Below the pieces are notes generated by a model, which saw only the letters and a list, made by a program, of their open reading frames with translations, had not been told where the DNA came from and ran no database searches. Below, piece after piece: positions 33,185 to 40,763 of a stretch of DNA of 42,170 nucleotides; positions within the stretch are counted from its first letter, which is position 1, and every line of letters starts with the position of its first letter. The position numbers and the translations under genes were made by a program. The stretch is taken from NCBI GenBank assembly GCA_937923485.1, contig CALDUE010000148.1, forward strand, positions 1-42,170, written 5' to 3'. Source of the DNA: an uncultured Saprospiraceae bacterium (GTDB taxonomy: Bacteria > Bacteroidota > Bacteroidia > Chitinophagales > Saprospiraceae).

Positions 33185-34267
33185 CTAGCCTTCAAGATTT
33201 GCTTCTCTCACTGCCTGCCACACATGCTCTAGATCAGCAGCAGTGTATGGCTGTTGACTCTGGTGAAGAAGACGCACCGCTACCCCAGACCCGACATGCT
33301 CATAGCTCTGGTCGGGATGAGCCTTTGCAAGGAGGGCTTTCGGGAGACCTACCGATTCTGTTTCGTAAGCGTGCGTCGTACAAAGAATCGAGAAATATCT
33401 TTTGTAGTTAAAACTATAGAAGTGACAGGCCCAATACGGTCGACGATTTGCACGCGTCTCTGTGATACAAAATGGCAATTGTTCTCGACGTAGCCATTGT
33501 AAACTTTGCTGAGAAACCCCGATATAATATTTCGGTTGAAGGCGCAAAGAATAACTCATGTTGAGCTGCGAAAACAGGTCATCGTACTCCTTCATCGCCT
33601 TGCGCATGTGCGCATCGGGAAGTTCGCTCGCATCCATTTCAGCCAAGGGATACCAAAGCTGTGAAAGGTCATCAAACGCTTCAAGTGCACCGACACGACG
33701 CTTGTATTCGAAGATATCGTTGCCTGGCACGAGGTACCCCGAATAGTGATACGACAGGTCCCAAACCTTGCACTGCTCCACTTCGAGGGCGAGCGTATAC
33801 AAGCCCATCGAAAAGTGCTTGTAGGCAGGGTCAAAAAAACCGCACAAGCTCTGCACCGTCTCTGAGCCGAGGTCGAAATAAGAGAATGCTACAAGCTTAT
33901 CGTCATCAAACACACTGATCTGCCAAGTATTAAATGGCGCATCAGGATCGGCGCGCAAATAGGACGCAGCGGTATCGTGCAGGTCGTAATCCTTTTCTAG
34001 CGTGTAGGCGTGAAAGACACGTTCTTCAGCCAGTTCAGCACGCGCCTTATGAACTTCAATGGTGAAGCGTTCGCCGTTTTTACGCAGCAACTTTTTAACC
34101 CGTTTTGATGGCTTGTGGCCTTCCAGCGGTAGTCTGGTCCAAACAGTAGTCAGAAAACCCCAGGGGTAGAAATTGTAGCGACAGGTGAACATGCGCGATC
34201 CCATTCGGTACCAGCCACTGGCTAGGTATCGGTCGAGAAGTTTGCCTGTAAATCCTTTCGAAACCAT
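33185..34267 (-). CDS. Arginyl/leucyl-tRNA--protein transferase-like (Ate1-type) protein
   Basis: The 360-residue product reads YLASGWYRMGSRMFTCRYNF at its N-terminus, then LPLEGHKPSKRVKKLLRKN. A GNAT-like core has VFDDDKLVAFSYFDLG, GFFDPAYKHFSMGLYTLALE and WDLSYHYSGYLVPGNDIFEYKRR. The G-Y-x-x-P-x-x-x-x-F-x-Y-K arrangement is the hallmark of the Ate1/Bpt C-terminal domain. Family members move an amino acid from tRNA to protein N-termini, creating degrons. The extra C-terminal 100 residues are unassigned, and the usual N-terminal CxxC cluster is missing here, so the exact reaction is uncertain. Confidence 0.75.
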   Translation of the reverse strand: MVSKGFTGKLLDRYLASGWYRMGSRMFTCRYNFYPWGFLTTVWTRLPLEGHKPSKRVKKLLRKNGERFTIEVHKARAELAEERVFHAYTLEKDYDLHDTAASYLRADPDAPFNTWQISVFDDDKLVAFSYFDLGSETVQSLCGFFDPAYKHFSMGLYTLALEVEQCKVWDLSYHYSGYLVPGNDIFEYKRRVGALEAFDDLSQLWYPLAEMDASELPDAHMRKAMKEYDDLFSQLNMSYSLRLQPKYYIGVSQQSLQWLRREQLPFCITETRANRRPYWACHFYSFNYKRYFSILCTTHAYETESVGLPKALLAKAHPDQSYEHVGSGVAVRLLHQSQQPYTAADLEHVWQAVREANLEG

Positions 34268-34601
34268 GAGATCGAGAAAGTGCGATGTTAGATAAAGATA
34301 CCCTAGTTCTGTGATCGATTCAAATCGAAAAGGCTAAAGTGTTCTACGGTTGACAGGAACTTGTGTTCTCGATTTTTGATGATAGTTTTTGATTCTGTTC
34401 TTGGATCACCCAGAGGCTTCAGTAGCACTGCACTAGCTGCAACATGATACATTTGTGCTCGACGATTTCTATGACGTACGCTGTCAGTTCTTATCACTTA
34501 CGAAATATCTAGGTCGTATCAAGCATGAAGATATTAAAGAAGCTACGGCGAACAGACAGTTCTGAACCAAAAACCAAACACCACCTCAAAGGGCCTAAAA
34601 T
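34268..34601. other. Spacer upstream of the gluconokinase gene
   Basis: These 334 bases hold no recognised RNA. The only feature is a 26-codon ORF at its end (listed separately) and AT-rich GATTTTTGATGATAGTTTTT. Confidence 0.4.
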
Positions 34602-34605
34602 ATGA
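34525..34605 (+). CDS. Possible 26-residue basic leader peptide coupled to gluconokinase
   Basis: An ATG at 34525 opens a 26-codon frame (MKILKKLRRTDSS then PKTKHHLKGPKI). Its TGA overlaps the gluconokinase ATG as ATGA. The overlap suggests coupling, but so short a frame may be chance. Confidence 0.3.
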   Translation: MKILKKLRRTDSSEPKTKHHLKGPKI

Positions 34606-35198
34606 ACATCCTCACCATGGGCGTCAGCGGCAGCGGCAAAAGCACGATCGGTAAAAAAATAGCCGAACATTTTGACCTTCCTTTCATTGAAGGCGATGAC
34701 TATCATCCCGCTGCCAACGTGGCTAAAATGGAAGCGGGAAAGCCCCTAAATGATGAGGATAGGCAGCCTTGGCTCGAAGCCTTGGGTGAGGTTTTGGCGA
34801 AAGCTGAAAGCGGGGCTGAAAGCCCACGTGATAGCGGGGCCGAAAGCCCACGTGAAAACGGGGCCGAAGGCCCACGTGATAGTGGGGCCGAAAGCCCACG
34901 TGATAGCGGGGCTGAAACACAAAAAGGAGCCGTGCTGGGATCATCTGCACTCAAAGAGGCATACCGCGACACCCTTCGCAAACCGCTGAAAGGCGAGCTC
35001 CATATCATCTTTTTAGACGGAAGCCGTGAAGTCCTTTTGGATCGCTTACAGTCCCGCAAAGACCACTTTTTTCCGCCGCATTTGCTCGACTCCCAGTTGG
35101 AAACCTTAGAACCTCCCCAGGACGCAATTCGTATTGATATAGACCAATCCATTGAGGAGATTGTAGCTGAGGCTGTGGCCGCTTTGTCTGGCAATTGA
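34602..35198 (+). CDS. gntK: Gluconokinase with in-frame repeat insertion
   Basis: The 198-residue protein has the gluconokinase P-loop MGVSGSGKST, then FIEGDDYHPAANVAKMEAGKPLNDEDRQPWLEAL, the family's gluconate-binding segment. SSALKEAYRDTLRK and IIFLDGSREVLLDRLQSRKDHFFPPHLLDSQLETLE follow. It phosphorylates gluconate to 6-phosphogluconate in the cytoplasm. About 36 residues (GAESPRDS-type repeats, residues 71-106) interrupt the usual spacing between the two halves; normal family length is about 165. The insert lies in a surface region near the lid and probably does not abolish activity. GntP lies at 10.8 kb. Confidence 0.93.
   Translation: MNILTMGVSGSGKSTIGKKIAEHFDLPFIEGDDYHPAANVAKMEAGKPLNDEDRQPWLEALGEVLAKAESGAESPRDSGAESPRENGAEGPRDSGAESPRDSGAETQKGAVLGSSALKEAYRDTLRKPLKGELHIIFLDGSREVLLDRLQSRKDHFFPPHLLDSQLETLEPPQDAIRIDIDQSIEEIVAEAVAALSGN
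34791..34804 (-). repeat. Iterated 14-base motif, GCTTTCGCCAAAAC form
   Basis: Exact GCTTTCGCCAAAAC on the minus strand, in the gluconokinase gene (read VLAKA), directly in front of the 24-base repeat array. Confidence 0.85.
34812..34919 (+). repeat. 24-base tandem repeat array inside gluconokinase
   Basis: Four full units (34812, 34836, 34860, 34884) and a half unit encode GAESPRDS, GAESPREN, GAEGPRDS, GAESPRDS and GAET. Units differ at only one to four bases. Each holds CACGTG and a small hairpin such as GGGCT-GAA-AGCCC. Confidence 0.92.
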
Positions 35199-35280
35199 CA
35201 TGAAGTGCGGGCTTTTGCCAAAACGTCCTTCAACTAGACCACTGGGTTGTGTACCTTATTGCCTGAATCCCCCCCGGCTT

Positions 35281-38200
35281 ATGCGTTACCTGAATATACT
35301 GCTCATACTTCTGTTACCCATATTGATGTCAGCGCAAGTCGCAGACCCAAGTAAGAACGGGCCTGATAAACCAAGGTCTGAAGTAGCCAAATTCGACTTC
35401 CAGCACGAGGAAGGTCATATCGTTTTAAAGCCTAAGACGCAAGTAGCTGTCGCTGATTTTTTTCCAGCTTTCGCCAAAACGCTTCGCACGGATGCGCACA
35501 GTTCATGGATAGCGGGGACTGTTACGGGAGGTGCGTCACCACAAGCACTTTCACACCATAGATTTCAACAGCATTTTGATGACATTCCAGTGCTTGGAGC
35601 GACCATAGTACTGCACGCAAAACAGGGCTTGGTATCCTTTGCCACAGGAAAGAGCTATCCACGACAAGCCTTGGAGACTAGTCCTCGAATCAGTGAAAAT
35701 GAAGCCATCCGCAAAGCCATCTCTGCTTTCACGGCATGGAGCGCGCGACAGCAAGCGCATCCGCTAGAAAATGATTTTACGGGAAGACCACTGCGCGTGG
35801 AGCTTGTTTCAGACGTGCGATCTACCATAGACGAAACTCGACTCGTTTATTTGGATCGTCAATATCCGAGCTATACAGGAAGCCTTTTACTGGCTTACGA
35901 AATTGAAGTTGGACCAGGTGCGGCACGTCGGGCTGTGTATATCGACGCCCTTTCGGGAAAACTGATCACCTCCATACCCTTGGTTGCGCATGCGACTGTA
36001 CCGGGCACGGTGGAAACAGGATACTACGGTACGCAAAACGTAATGGTCGAAGAGAATGGTACCAACGGTTATCGCTTGGTGGATTCAACACGAGGTGTAG
36101 TTGTGCTCAATGATCAGGGTCGAGAGATCACAAATACAACGGTTGATTTTCCTCTGCGCTCAGGTAATAAAGGCGGAATGGCTAATGATGTGTTTTATGG
36201 CAGTTCGCGCTTTTATGATTTGCTCAAAGACAAGTTCAGCTGGCTTGGTGTAGATGGCGAAGGCGAGTTTTTCGTTTCCAGCGTTTCGGATGGAGATAGA
36301 GATTTGGTCAACGCCTTCTGGAATGGCAGCCGTGCGACCTTTGGTGGTGGAAGTTGCCACTATGATCCTTTGACTACACTAGATGTTGTTGGACATGAGT
36401 TTGCGCACGGCATCACCCAGCGCACGAGCGACTTGGTCTATTCTGGTCAATCAGGAGCGCTCAACGAAGGAATGAGTGACATATATGGAAAGGCTTTAGA
36501 ACTGTACGAACAGCCAGATCAATTCAACTGGGTATTGGGAAACCGATTTGCTGATAGCGAGTACGCAAGACCTTTCCGCTCGATGGAAGATCCAAATCTT
36601 TATAATAAACCTAAAGTAGTTGGCGGTGCATTTTGGAATGACGGCGCGGGTGTACACACAAATTCAGGTCCGCTAGGACATTGGTTCTATTTACTCATCG
36701 AAGGTGGCAGCGGCATGAATGACCTAGGTACTGCTTTTGATGTGCAGCCTGTAGGTCTCGACATTGCCTTCGATGTTGCTTTTCAACTTAACCGCGATTA
36801 CCTCACTGAGAGTTCTGGCTATCAAGATGCATTTACAAACTGCATGCTTTTGGTCGAGTCAGCCTACGGGATCAATTCTGATACCTACGAAAGTTTTGAG
36901 GAAGCGTGGAAGGCTATCGGACTGCCTGCTTCGGGAACCACAGAACCACCATCAGGTGTGGATCTTGCCGTTTTTAGCTTCAATTCTAGCGATCCTAGAT
37001 ACTGCCACCCAACAGATTCCGTAGAATTGATAGTGGTGCTCTCAAACAGAGGCGATGACGTCCTTGCAGGAACTTCCTACACTTTGACTGCGACAATTGA
37101 CAATGAGACCAGTGTAGTCACGCGGACATTTGAGGAGGATTTCCTGAGAGGAGAGCTAGACTTCCTGAATGTCTTGTTTCCAATCAACCTCGTTCCAGGT
37201 GAGTATTTGGCAACAGTAACCGTCGATATTGACAATGACATAGACTTGGATAATAACAGCGGTTCACAAACTGCTTTTTATTTACAGGCTCCTCATGTGA
37301 TTGAAATCGATGGGATCATTTTAGAGGATTTGGATTGCTTCGACGACGAGCGAGAAATCGTAGTCAATCTCCTTAATCGAGGATGTGAGACGTATGCAGG
37401 ACCTGTAGTCATCGATATTTTTGATGCGGATAGCACTATATTAAAGACCATCAATACTGGTAATAGGATTTTAACTCCGGGGGAGGGCGGTCAAATGTTT
37501 GTAACCCTAGTCATCGATTACGACGAGCTTGAAGGTGCTGTTGGCCTACGCTTTGATGTACCGAACGATCCAATTCCTGAAGACAACATCGTGAGTGCGC
37601 AGCTTGGACGACCGAGAGTATTAACCAACACTGGATTCGTCCAATTTTCCGATAGTGATGCTGAACGTTTTGTGTCTCTTGATGATTCGCGCGGGCACAT
37701 GGGGGTCGTAACAGAAAGGAATCAGGATTGGCTGGGAACTACAGGTTACTTCACCAACCCCTTTCGTTTGGCTTGCCTTGAAACAGAGACAAACTTGGAC
37801 GTCGCTTTCGACTTGAGTATCACAGAGATGTGCGTTGATTTTGAAGCAGAACCTGCTCCGAAGCTCTCGTTCGACCTGTTGCAATTCTATGGAGACGGTG
37901 ATCCTGACTTTCCAGGGCTTGCAGATTTCAGCCGTGGCATGTCGGTGTCAACGCCTACGCTTACGTCTTCTATGCCTGTGTTCCTCGACTCTAGACCCGA
38001 CGGCATCTCAAGCAATGTAGAAGTAGAGTTACCTGCGAATCATAGAGGCTTGGTACGTTTTACAATGTACAATGCTTCTGGAAGTCCGACAAACTGGCAA
38101 AATTCAGATCCACTCTTCGAGACCTATGATTATACGTTCATCAATAACATCCGTTTGGCTGGCGTGTCGAGTGTCAGAGAGCTGACCGTTGAGTATTCCA

Positions 38201-38421
38201 TTCAACCGAATCCAGCAAGAGATTACTTCACCATTCAAACTTCTAGCGAGGAAGCTCTACAGGTTCAAGTATTCAACTCGATCGGGCAATTGATGACCGA
38301 GCAGACATTGAATACTCAGTCTACCTTCGCGACGCAAGCTTGGCCAGATGGAATTTATTTAATCCAACTTTCGGACGAGAAGGGGGCAAGGAAGACGGAG
38401 CGCTTGGTGGTTGCTAGGTAG
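35281..38421 (+). CDS. Thermolysin-like M4 metalloprotease with T9SS tail
   Basis: From the ATG at 35281 (the frame's 35200 start adds residues before a clean signal peptide, LNILLILLLPILMSA-Q) the protein has 1046 residues. It has an FTP/PepSY-type propeptide (SHHRFQQHFDDIPVLGATIV, LVYLDRQYP) and an M4 catalytic domain with zinc motif HEFAH at residues 372-376, third ligand Glu396 in ALNEGMSD and the catalytic His region GVHTNSGPLGHWFYLL. Two CARDB-like domains follow (SGVDLAVFSFNSSDPRYC, and from HVIEIDGIILED), then a jelly-roll-like stretch and a type A sorting domain (YSIQPNPARDYFTIQ, GIYLIQLSD). It is a secreted, self-processing endopeptidase. Confidence 0.93.
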   Translation: MRYLNILLILLLPILMSAQVADPSKNGPDKPRSEVAKFDFQHEEGHIVLKPKTQVAVADFFPAFAKTLRTDAHSSWIAGTVTGGASPQALSHHRFQQHFDDIPVLGATIVLHAKQGLVSFATGKSYPRQALETSPRISENEAIRKAISAFTAWSARQQAHPLENDFTGRPLRVELVSDVRSTIDETRLVYLDRQYPSYTGSLLLAYEIEVGPGAARRAVYIDALSGKLITSIPLVAHATVPGTVETGYYGTQNVMVEENGTNGYRLVDSTRGVVVLNDQGREITNTTVDFPLRSGNKGGMANDVFYGSSRFYDLLKDKFSWLGVDGEGEFFVSSVSDGDRDLVNAFWNGSRATFGGGSCHYDPLTTLDVVGHEFAHGITQRTSDLVYSGQSGALNEGMSDIYGKALELYEQPDQFNWVLGNRFADSEYARPFRSMEDPNLYNKPKVVGGAFWNDGAGVHTNSGPLGHWFYLLIEGGSGMNDLGTAFDVQPVGLDIAFDVAFQLNRDYLTESSGYQDAFTNCMLLVESAYGINSDTYESFEEAWKAIGLPASGTTEPPSGVDLAVFSFNSSDPRYCHPTDSVELIVVLSNRGDDVLAGTSYTLTATIDNETSVVTRTFEEDFLRGELDFLNVLFPINLVPGEYLATVTVDIDNDIDLDNNSGSQTAFYLQAPHVIEIDGIILEDLDCFDDEREIVVNLLNRGCETYAGPVVIDIFDADSTILKTINTGNRILTPGEGGQMFVTLVIDYDELEGAVGLRFDVPNDPIPEDNIVSAQLGRPRVLTNTGFVQFSDSDAERFVSLDDSRGHMGVVTERNQDWLGTTGYFTNPFRLACLETETNLDVAFDLSITEMCVDFEAEPAPKLSFDLLQFYGDGDPDFPGLADFSRGMSVSTPTLTSSMPVFLDSRPDGISSNVEVELPANHRGLVRFTMYNASGSPTNWQNSDPLFETYDYTFINNIRLAGVSSVRELTVEYSIQPNPARDYFTIQTSSEEALQVQVFNSIGQLMTEQTLNTQSTFATQAWPDGIYLIQLSDEKGARKTERLVVAR
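35467..35480 (+). repeat. Iterated 14-base motif, GCTTTCGCCAAAAC form
   Basis: Exact GCTTTCGCCAAAAC, sense in the M4 protease gene, read as AFAKT. A variant, GCTTTTGCCAAAAC, lies 256 bases upstream at 35211. Confidence 0.85.
35949..35962 (+). repeat. Iterated 14-base motif, CCTTTCGGGAAAAC form
   Basis: Exact CCTTTCGGGAAAAC, sense in the M4 protease gene, read as LSGKL. It is the last strict copy before the end of the window. Confidence 0.75.
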
Positions 38422-38683
38422 ACCTTTAATGCGATATTAATTGCTAATTGTCAATTGTTAATTGTTAATTCATTAGGGACGCACTATAGGGACGTTCAAT
38501 AGGGACGCTCGGAGACGCCAAGATATATTTCAGGAGACCTAATAGTCTTAGCTCTTTAAGCAAAGGTCGCGACGCGTGAACCCTGAACCCTGAACCAAAC
38601 AACATCTCTACTAGCCCGAACCTTGAACCCAATAGGCGTAGTGCGTAGCACAAGCCTATTGTAGAACCTTCTACATTAGCGCA
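38422..38683. repeat. Composite repeat region after the M4 protease gene
   Basis: In order: an AATTG-rich element at 38439-38470 related to that at 23905; three 13-base tandem units beginning TAGGGACG at 38474, 38487 and 38500; TGAACCC units at 38577-38596; and an inverted repeat CAATAGGC (38630-38637) with GCCTATTG (38654-38661), just upstream of the next gene. Confidence 0.7.
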
Positions 38684-39220
38684 ATGGCCAAAGAAGTCAA
38701 GCTAATTACCAGTATCGTAGAAGAACCCGACGACCGTCTAGGCTACTCGGGGAAACTCTGCATCGATGCCGAAACAGTCGAGCAAATAGCCGCCAGTAAT
38801 GCAGGCTCAAAGCGTATCATCGTTTCGGTAGCAAACCTTATCGACTGGCATGCGGCCTTTATATCGAGCGGCAAGGGTGATTACTTCATCATCGTCAATA
38901 AGGAGCGGGTGAAAGCCTTACGCCAAAACGATATAGACTTAAGTAAAGTCGAGATCTCCTTGCTTCCTGATGAAAGCGAATATGGCATGCCTATGCCTGT
39001 TGAACTTGCAGAGTTGCTGGCGATGGATAGCGAGGCGAATACCTACTTTCACAAGCTAACCCCTGGCAAGATGCGCGCCCTTATGTACATAATCGCCAAG
39101 CCGAAGCGGGAAACTACACGCCTGAAGAAGGCTATCGGTATCCTTGAGTATTTGAAGGAAGTCCGTGGAAAATTGGATTTCAGAGAGCTGAATGAATGGC
39201 TGAAGGAGCAAAGTATTTAA
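38684..39220 (+). CDS. YdeI/OmdA-family protein with DUF1905-like domain
   Basis: The 178-residue protein has an N-terminal beta-barrel-like half (SGKLCIDAETVEQI, RIIVSVANLIDWHAAFI, DYFIIVNKERVKAL, ISLLPDESEYGMPMP) resembling DUF1905. The helical end (LTPGKMRALMYIIAKPKRETTRLKKAIGILEYLKE) matches the OmdA/YdeI C-terminal domain, which family annotation links to bacteriocin or peptide protection without a known mechanism. The start is the ATG at 38684. It stands alone after the composite repeats. Confidence 0.75.
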   Translation: MAKEVKLITSIVEEPDDRLGYSGKLCIDAETVEQIAASNAGSKRIIVSVANLIDWHAAFISSGKGDYFIIVNKERVKALRQNDIDLSKVEISLLPDESEYGMPMPVELAELLAMDSEANTYFHKLTPGKMRALMYIIAKPKRETTRLKKAIGILEYLKEVRGKLDFRELNEWLKEQSI

Positions 39221-39678
39221 ATATTTGGAATTGTGAAACAGACAAACTAACTGTCATCCCCATGGATGCTGTAAATAAGATTAATAAAGATCAAAATAAG
39301 CGGAAGAAAAAGAACCGGTAACCCACCCTGCAAATTCATCAGATAAGTTATTCGGTACATTGCATAATCTTAGAACATACTTGGACTACATCCTGAGAAT
39401 CCGTGTTCGAGAACAATCAAACCTTAACCTACGAACCACCGTATTATGAAGAACATCATCTTGACGGTTCTGCTAACGAAGTCCTCGATCTGCGTCTCTG
39501 AACTTGCTTTCGCTTAATGCGAAACTTGGAATAATGTAGAGTAAATTTAGGAGTATGAAAACGCCTAAGTCCTATTCCTATTCGCAAGTTGTACCGATCA
39601 ACAAGCTAAGAAAGGGCCACAAACGCAGCAAGATTAAGGTCCCCCTAGAGCTTAAAATACATAGCCAGCCTCGAATTA
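39221..39678. other. 458-base spacer with a signal-peptide-like remnant
   Basis: No full gene or RNA family was recognised. It contains a 23-codon frame at 39446-39517, and a 57-codon frame at 39555-39728 that overlaps the next gene and looks spurious. Confidence 0.5.
39446..39517 (+). pseudogene. Possible truncated signal-peptide ORF
   Basis: The frame reads MKNIILTVLLTKSSICVSE then LAFA and stop: a basic start, a hydrophobic stretch and an Ala-x-Ala-like end, as in a signal peptide with no mature protein. The stop sits in GCTTTCGC-TTAAT-GCGAAAC, a partial iterated motif. Evidence is slim. Confidence 0.3.
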
Positions 39679-40722
39679 ATGACCAAAAAGCAAACTACCT
39701 TACTAGTCAGAATCGCACTGTTCGTTAGCACGGTAACCTCCCTATACTTTGTACCATGGCCTATCGTCACGGCTTGGATTGTCCCCTTACCGAATACCGT
39801 TCAAGAACAAGTTGACAAGGCAACAGCCTACGGTTTTGATGGCATTGTTATATGTGTTAATAGCGAAGGAAATCAGTCCGAATTTTTCACTTCAGGCTAC
39901 AAGAACAGAGAAACCAAAATTCCAGCCGACCCTAATGCACTCTTCAAAATTGCAAGTGTAGGCAAGTTATTTAATGCCGTAGCCGTTACAAAATTAGTTG
40001 CTGATCAAAGACTTTCTTTAGATAAGACACTTGGAGAATACTTACCCGAATTAAAAGGTAGAATAGCCTATGCTGATGAAATCACCTTGCGTATGCTGGT
40101 CATGCATAGCAGCGGTATCCCAAATTATACAGACACCTATATGTATTGGGTAGCACCTAAAAAGACGCCAGATGAAAATCTAGCGTTGGTCTTGGACAAA
40201 CCTGCCAACTTCAAACCCGGTGAAGGCTACGAATATTCGAATACCAATTACCTTCTGCTCGGTAGAATAATGAACCAAGTTTTGGGACATGATTCATTTC
40301 AATATATTCAAGAAGAGATTTTGGATCGACTAAGCCTAGAGCACACATTTGGCTCCATTCATGATGTCAACCTGGATGATGTTATGAGTGGCTATTACGT
40401 GGGCTACGAAGAGGATTTAAAAACTGATGACATAGGTTCTATGCTCGCAACAGCCGGAGATCTAAGTAAATTTATTCGAGCACTTAATGATGGTTCTGTA
40501 TTTAGAAATAAAAATGAGCAAGGAATCTATTCTGAGATTTACCAATATGATCATACTGGCCTAATTCCTGGCTACCAAACCATTGCCAAATACCACAAGG
40601 ATATAGATGTAGTCGTCATTCAATTTACAAATACGGTCGACTTCGATGGATACAATTGGAGTTTATCAGAACTGATGTACAATCGGGTCGTGAAGATTTT
40701 GAGAAAAGCAAAAAATCAGTAA
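39679..40722 (+). CDS. Serine beta-lactamase-like hydrolase (class C / PBP-type fold)
   Basis: The 347-residue protein begins with an N-terminal hydrophobic segment (ALFVSTVTSLYFVPWPIV) acting as an anchor or signal. The three active-site motifs of the family are present: SxxK as SVGK in LFKIASVGKLFNAVAV, YxN as YSN in YEYSNTNYLLLG, and a third motif HTG in YDHTGLIPGYQT. Relatives include D-alanyl-D-alanine peptidases, esterases and AmpC-type enzymes; true beta-lactamase activity cannot be inferred. It is followed after 41 bases by the DUF3667 gene. Confidence 0.88.
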   Translation: MTKKQTTLLVRIALFVSTVTSLYFVPWPIVTAWIVPLPNTVQEQVDKATAYGFDGIVICVNSEGNQSEFFTSGYKNRETKIPADPNALFKIASVGKLFNAVAVTKLVADQRLSLDKTLGEYLPELKGRIAYADEITLRMLVMHSSGIPNYTDTYMYWVAPKKTPDENLALVLDKPANFKPGEGYEYSNTNYLLLGRIMNQVLGHDSFQYIQEEILDRLSLEHTFGSIHDVNLDDVMSGYYVGYEEDLKTDDIGSMLATAGDLSKFIRALNDGSVFRNKNEQGIYSEIYQYDHTGLIPGYQTIAKYHKDIDVVVIQFTNTVDFDGYNWSLSELMYNRVVKILRKAKNQ

Positions 40723-40763
40723 ATAGCAATAATTCTGAATTATTTTAACTTCATCGACTCAAG

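Noticed and set aside
34812-34919. CRISPR-like array
   Set aside because: Units are adjacent with no unique spacers, are in frame and lie inside a kinase gene.
35200-35280. Upstream extension of the M4 protease
   Set aside because: Codons before 35281 give a Pro/Cys-rich stretch ahead of a normal signal peptide.
1621-35962. Integron attC or recombination sites as an explanation of the iterated motif
   Set aside because: Copies are single, inside genes, in both orientations, and lack paired core sites and gene cassettes.
39555-39728. 57-codon ORF with an upstream GGAG
   Set aside because: It overlaps the start of the beta-lactamase-like gene in another frame and has no recognisable features; Shine-Dalgarno use is rare in this phylum.
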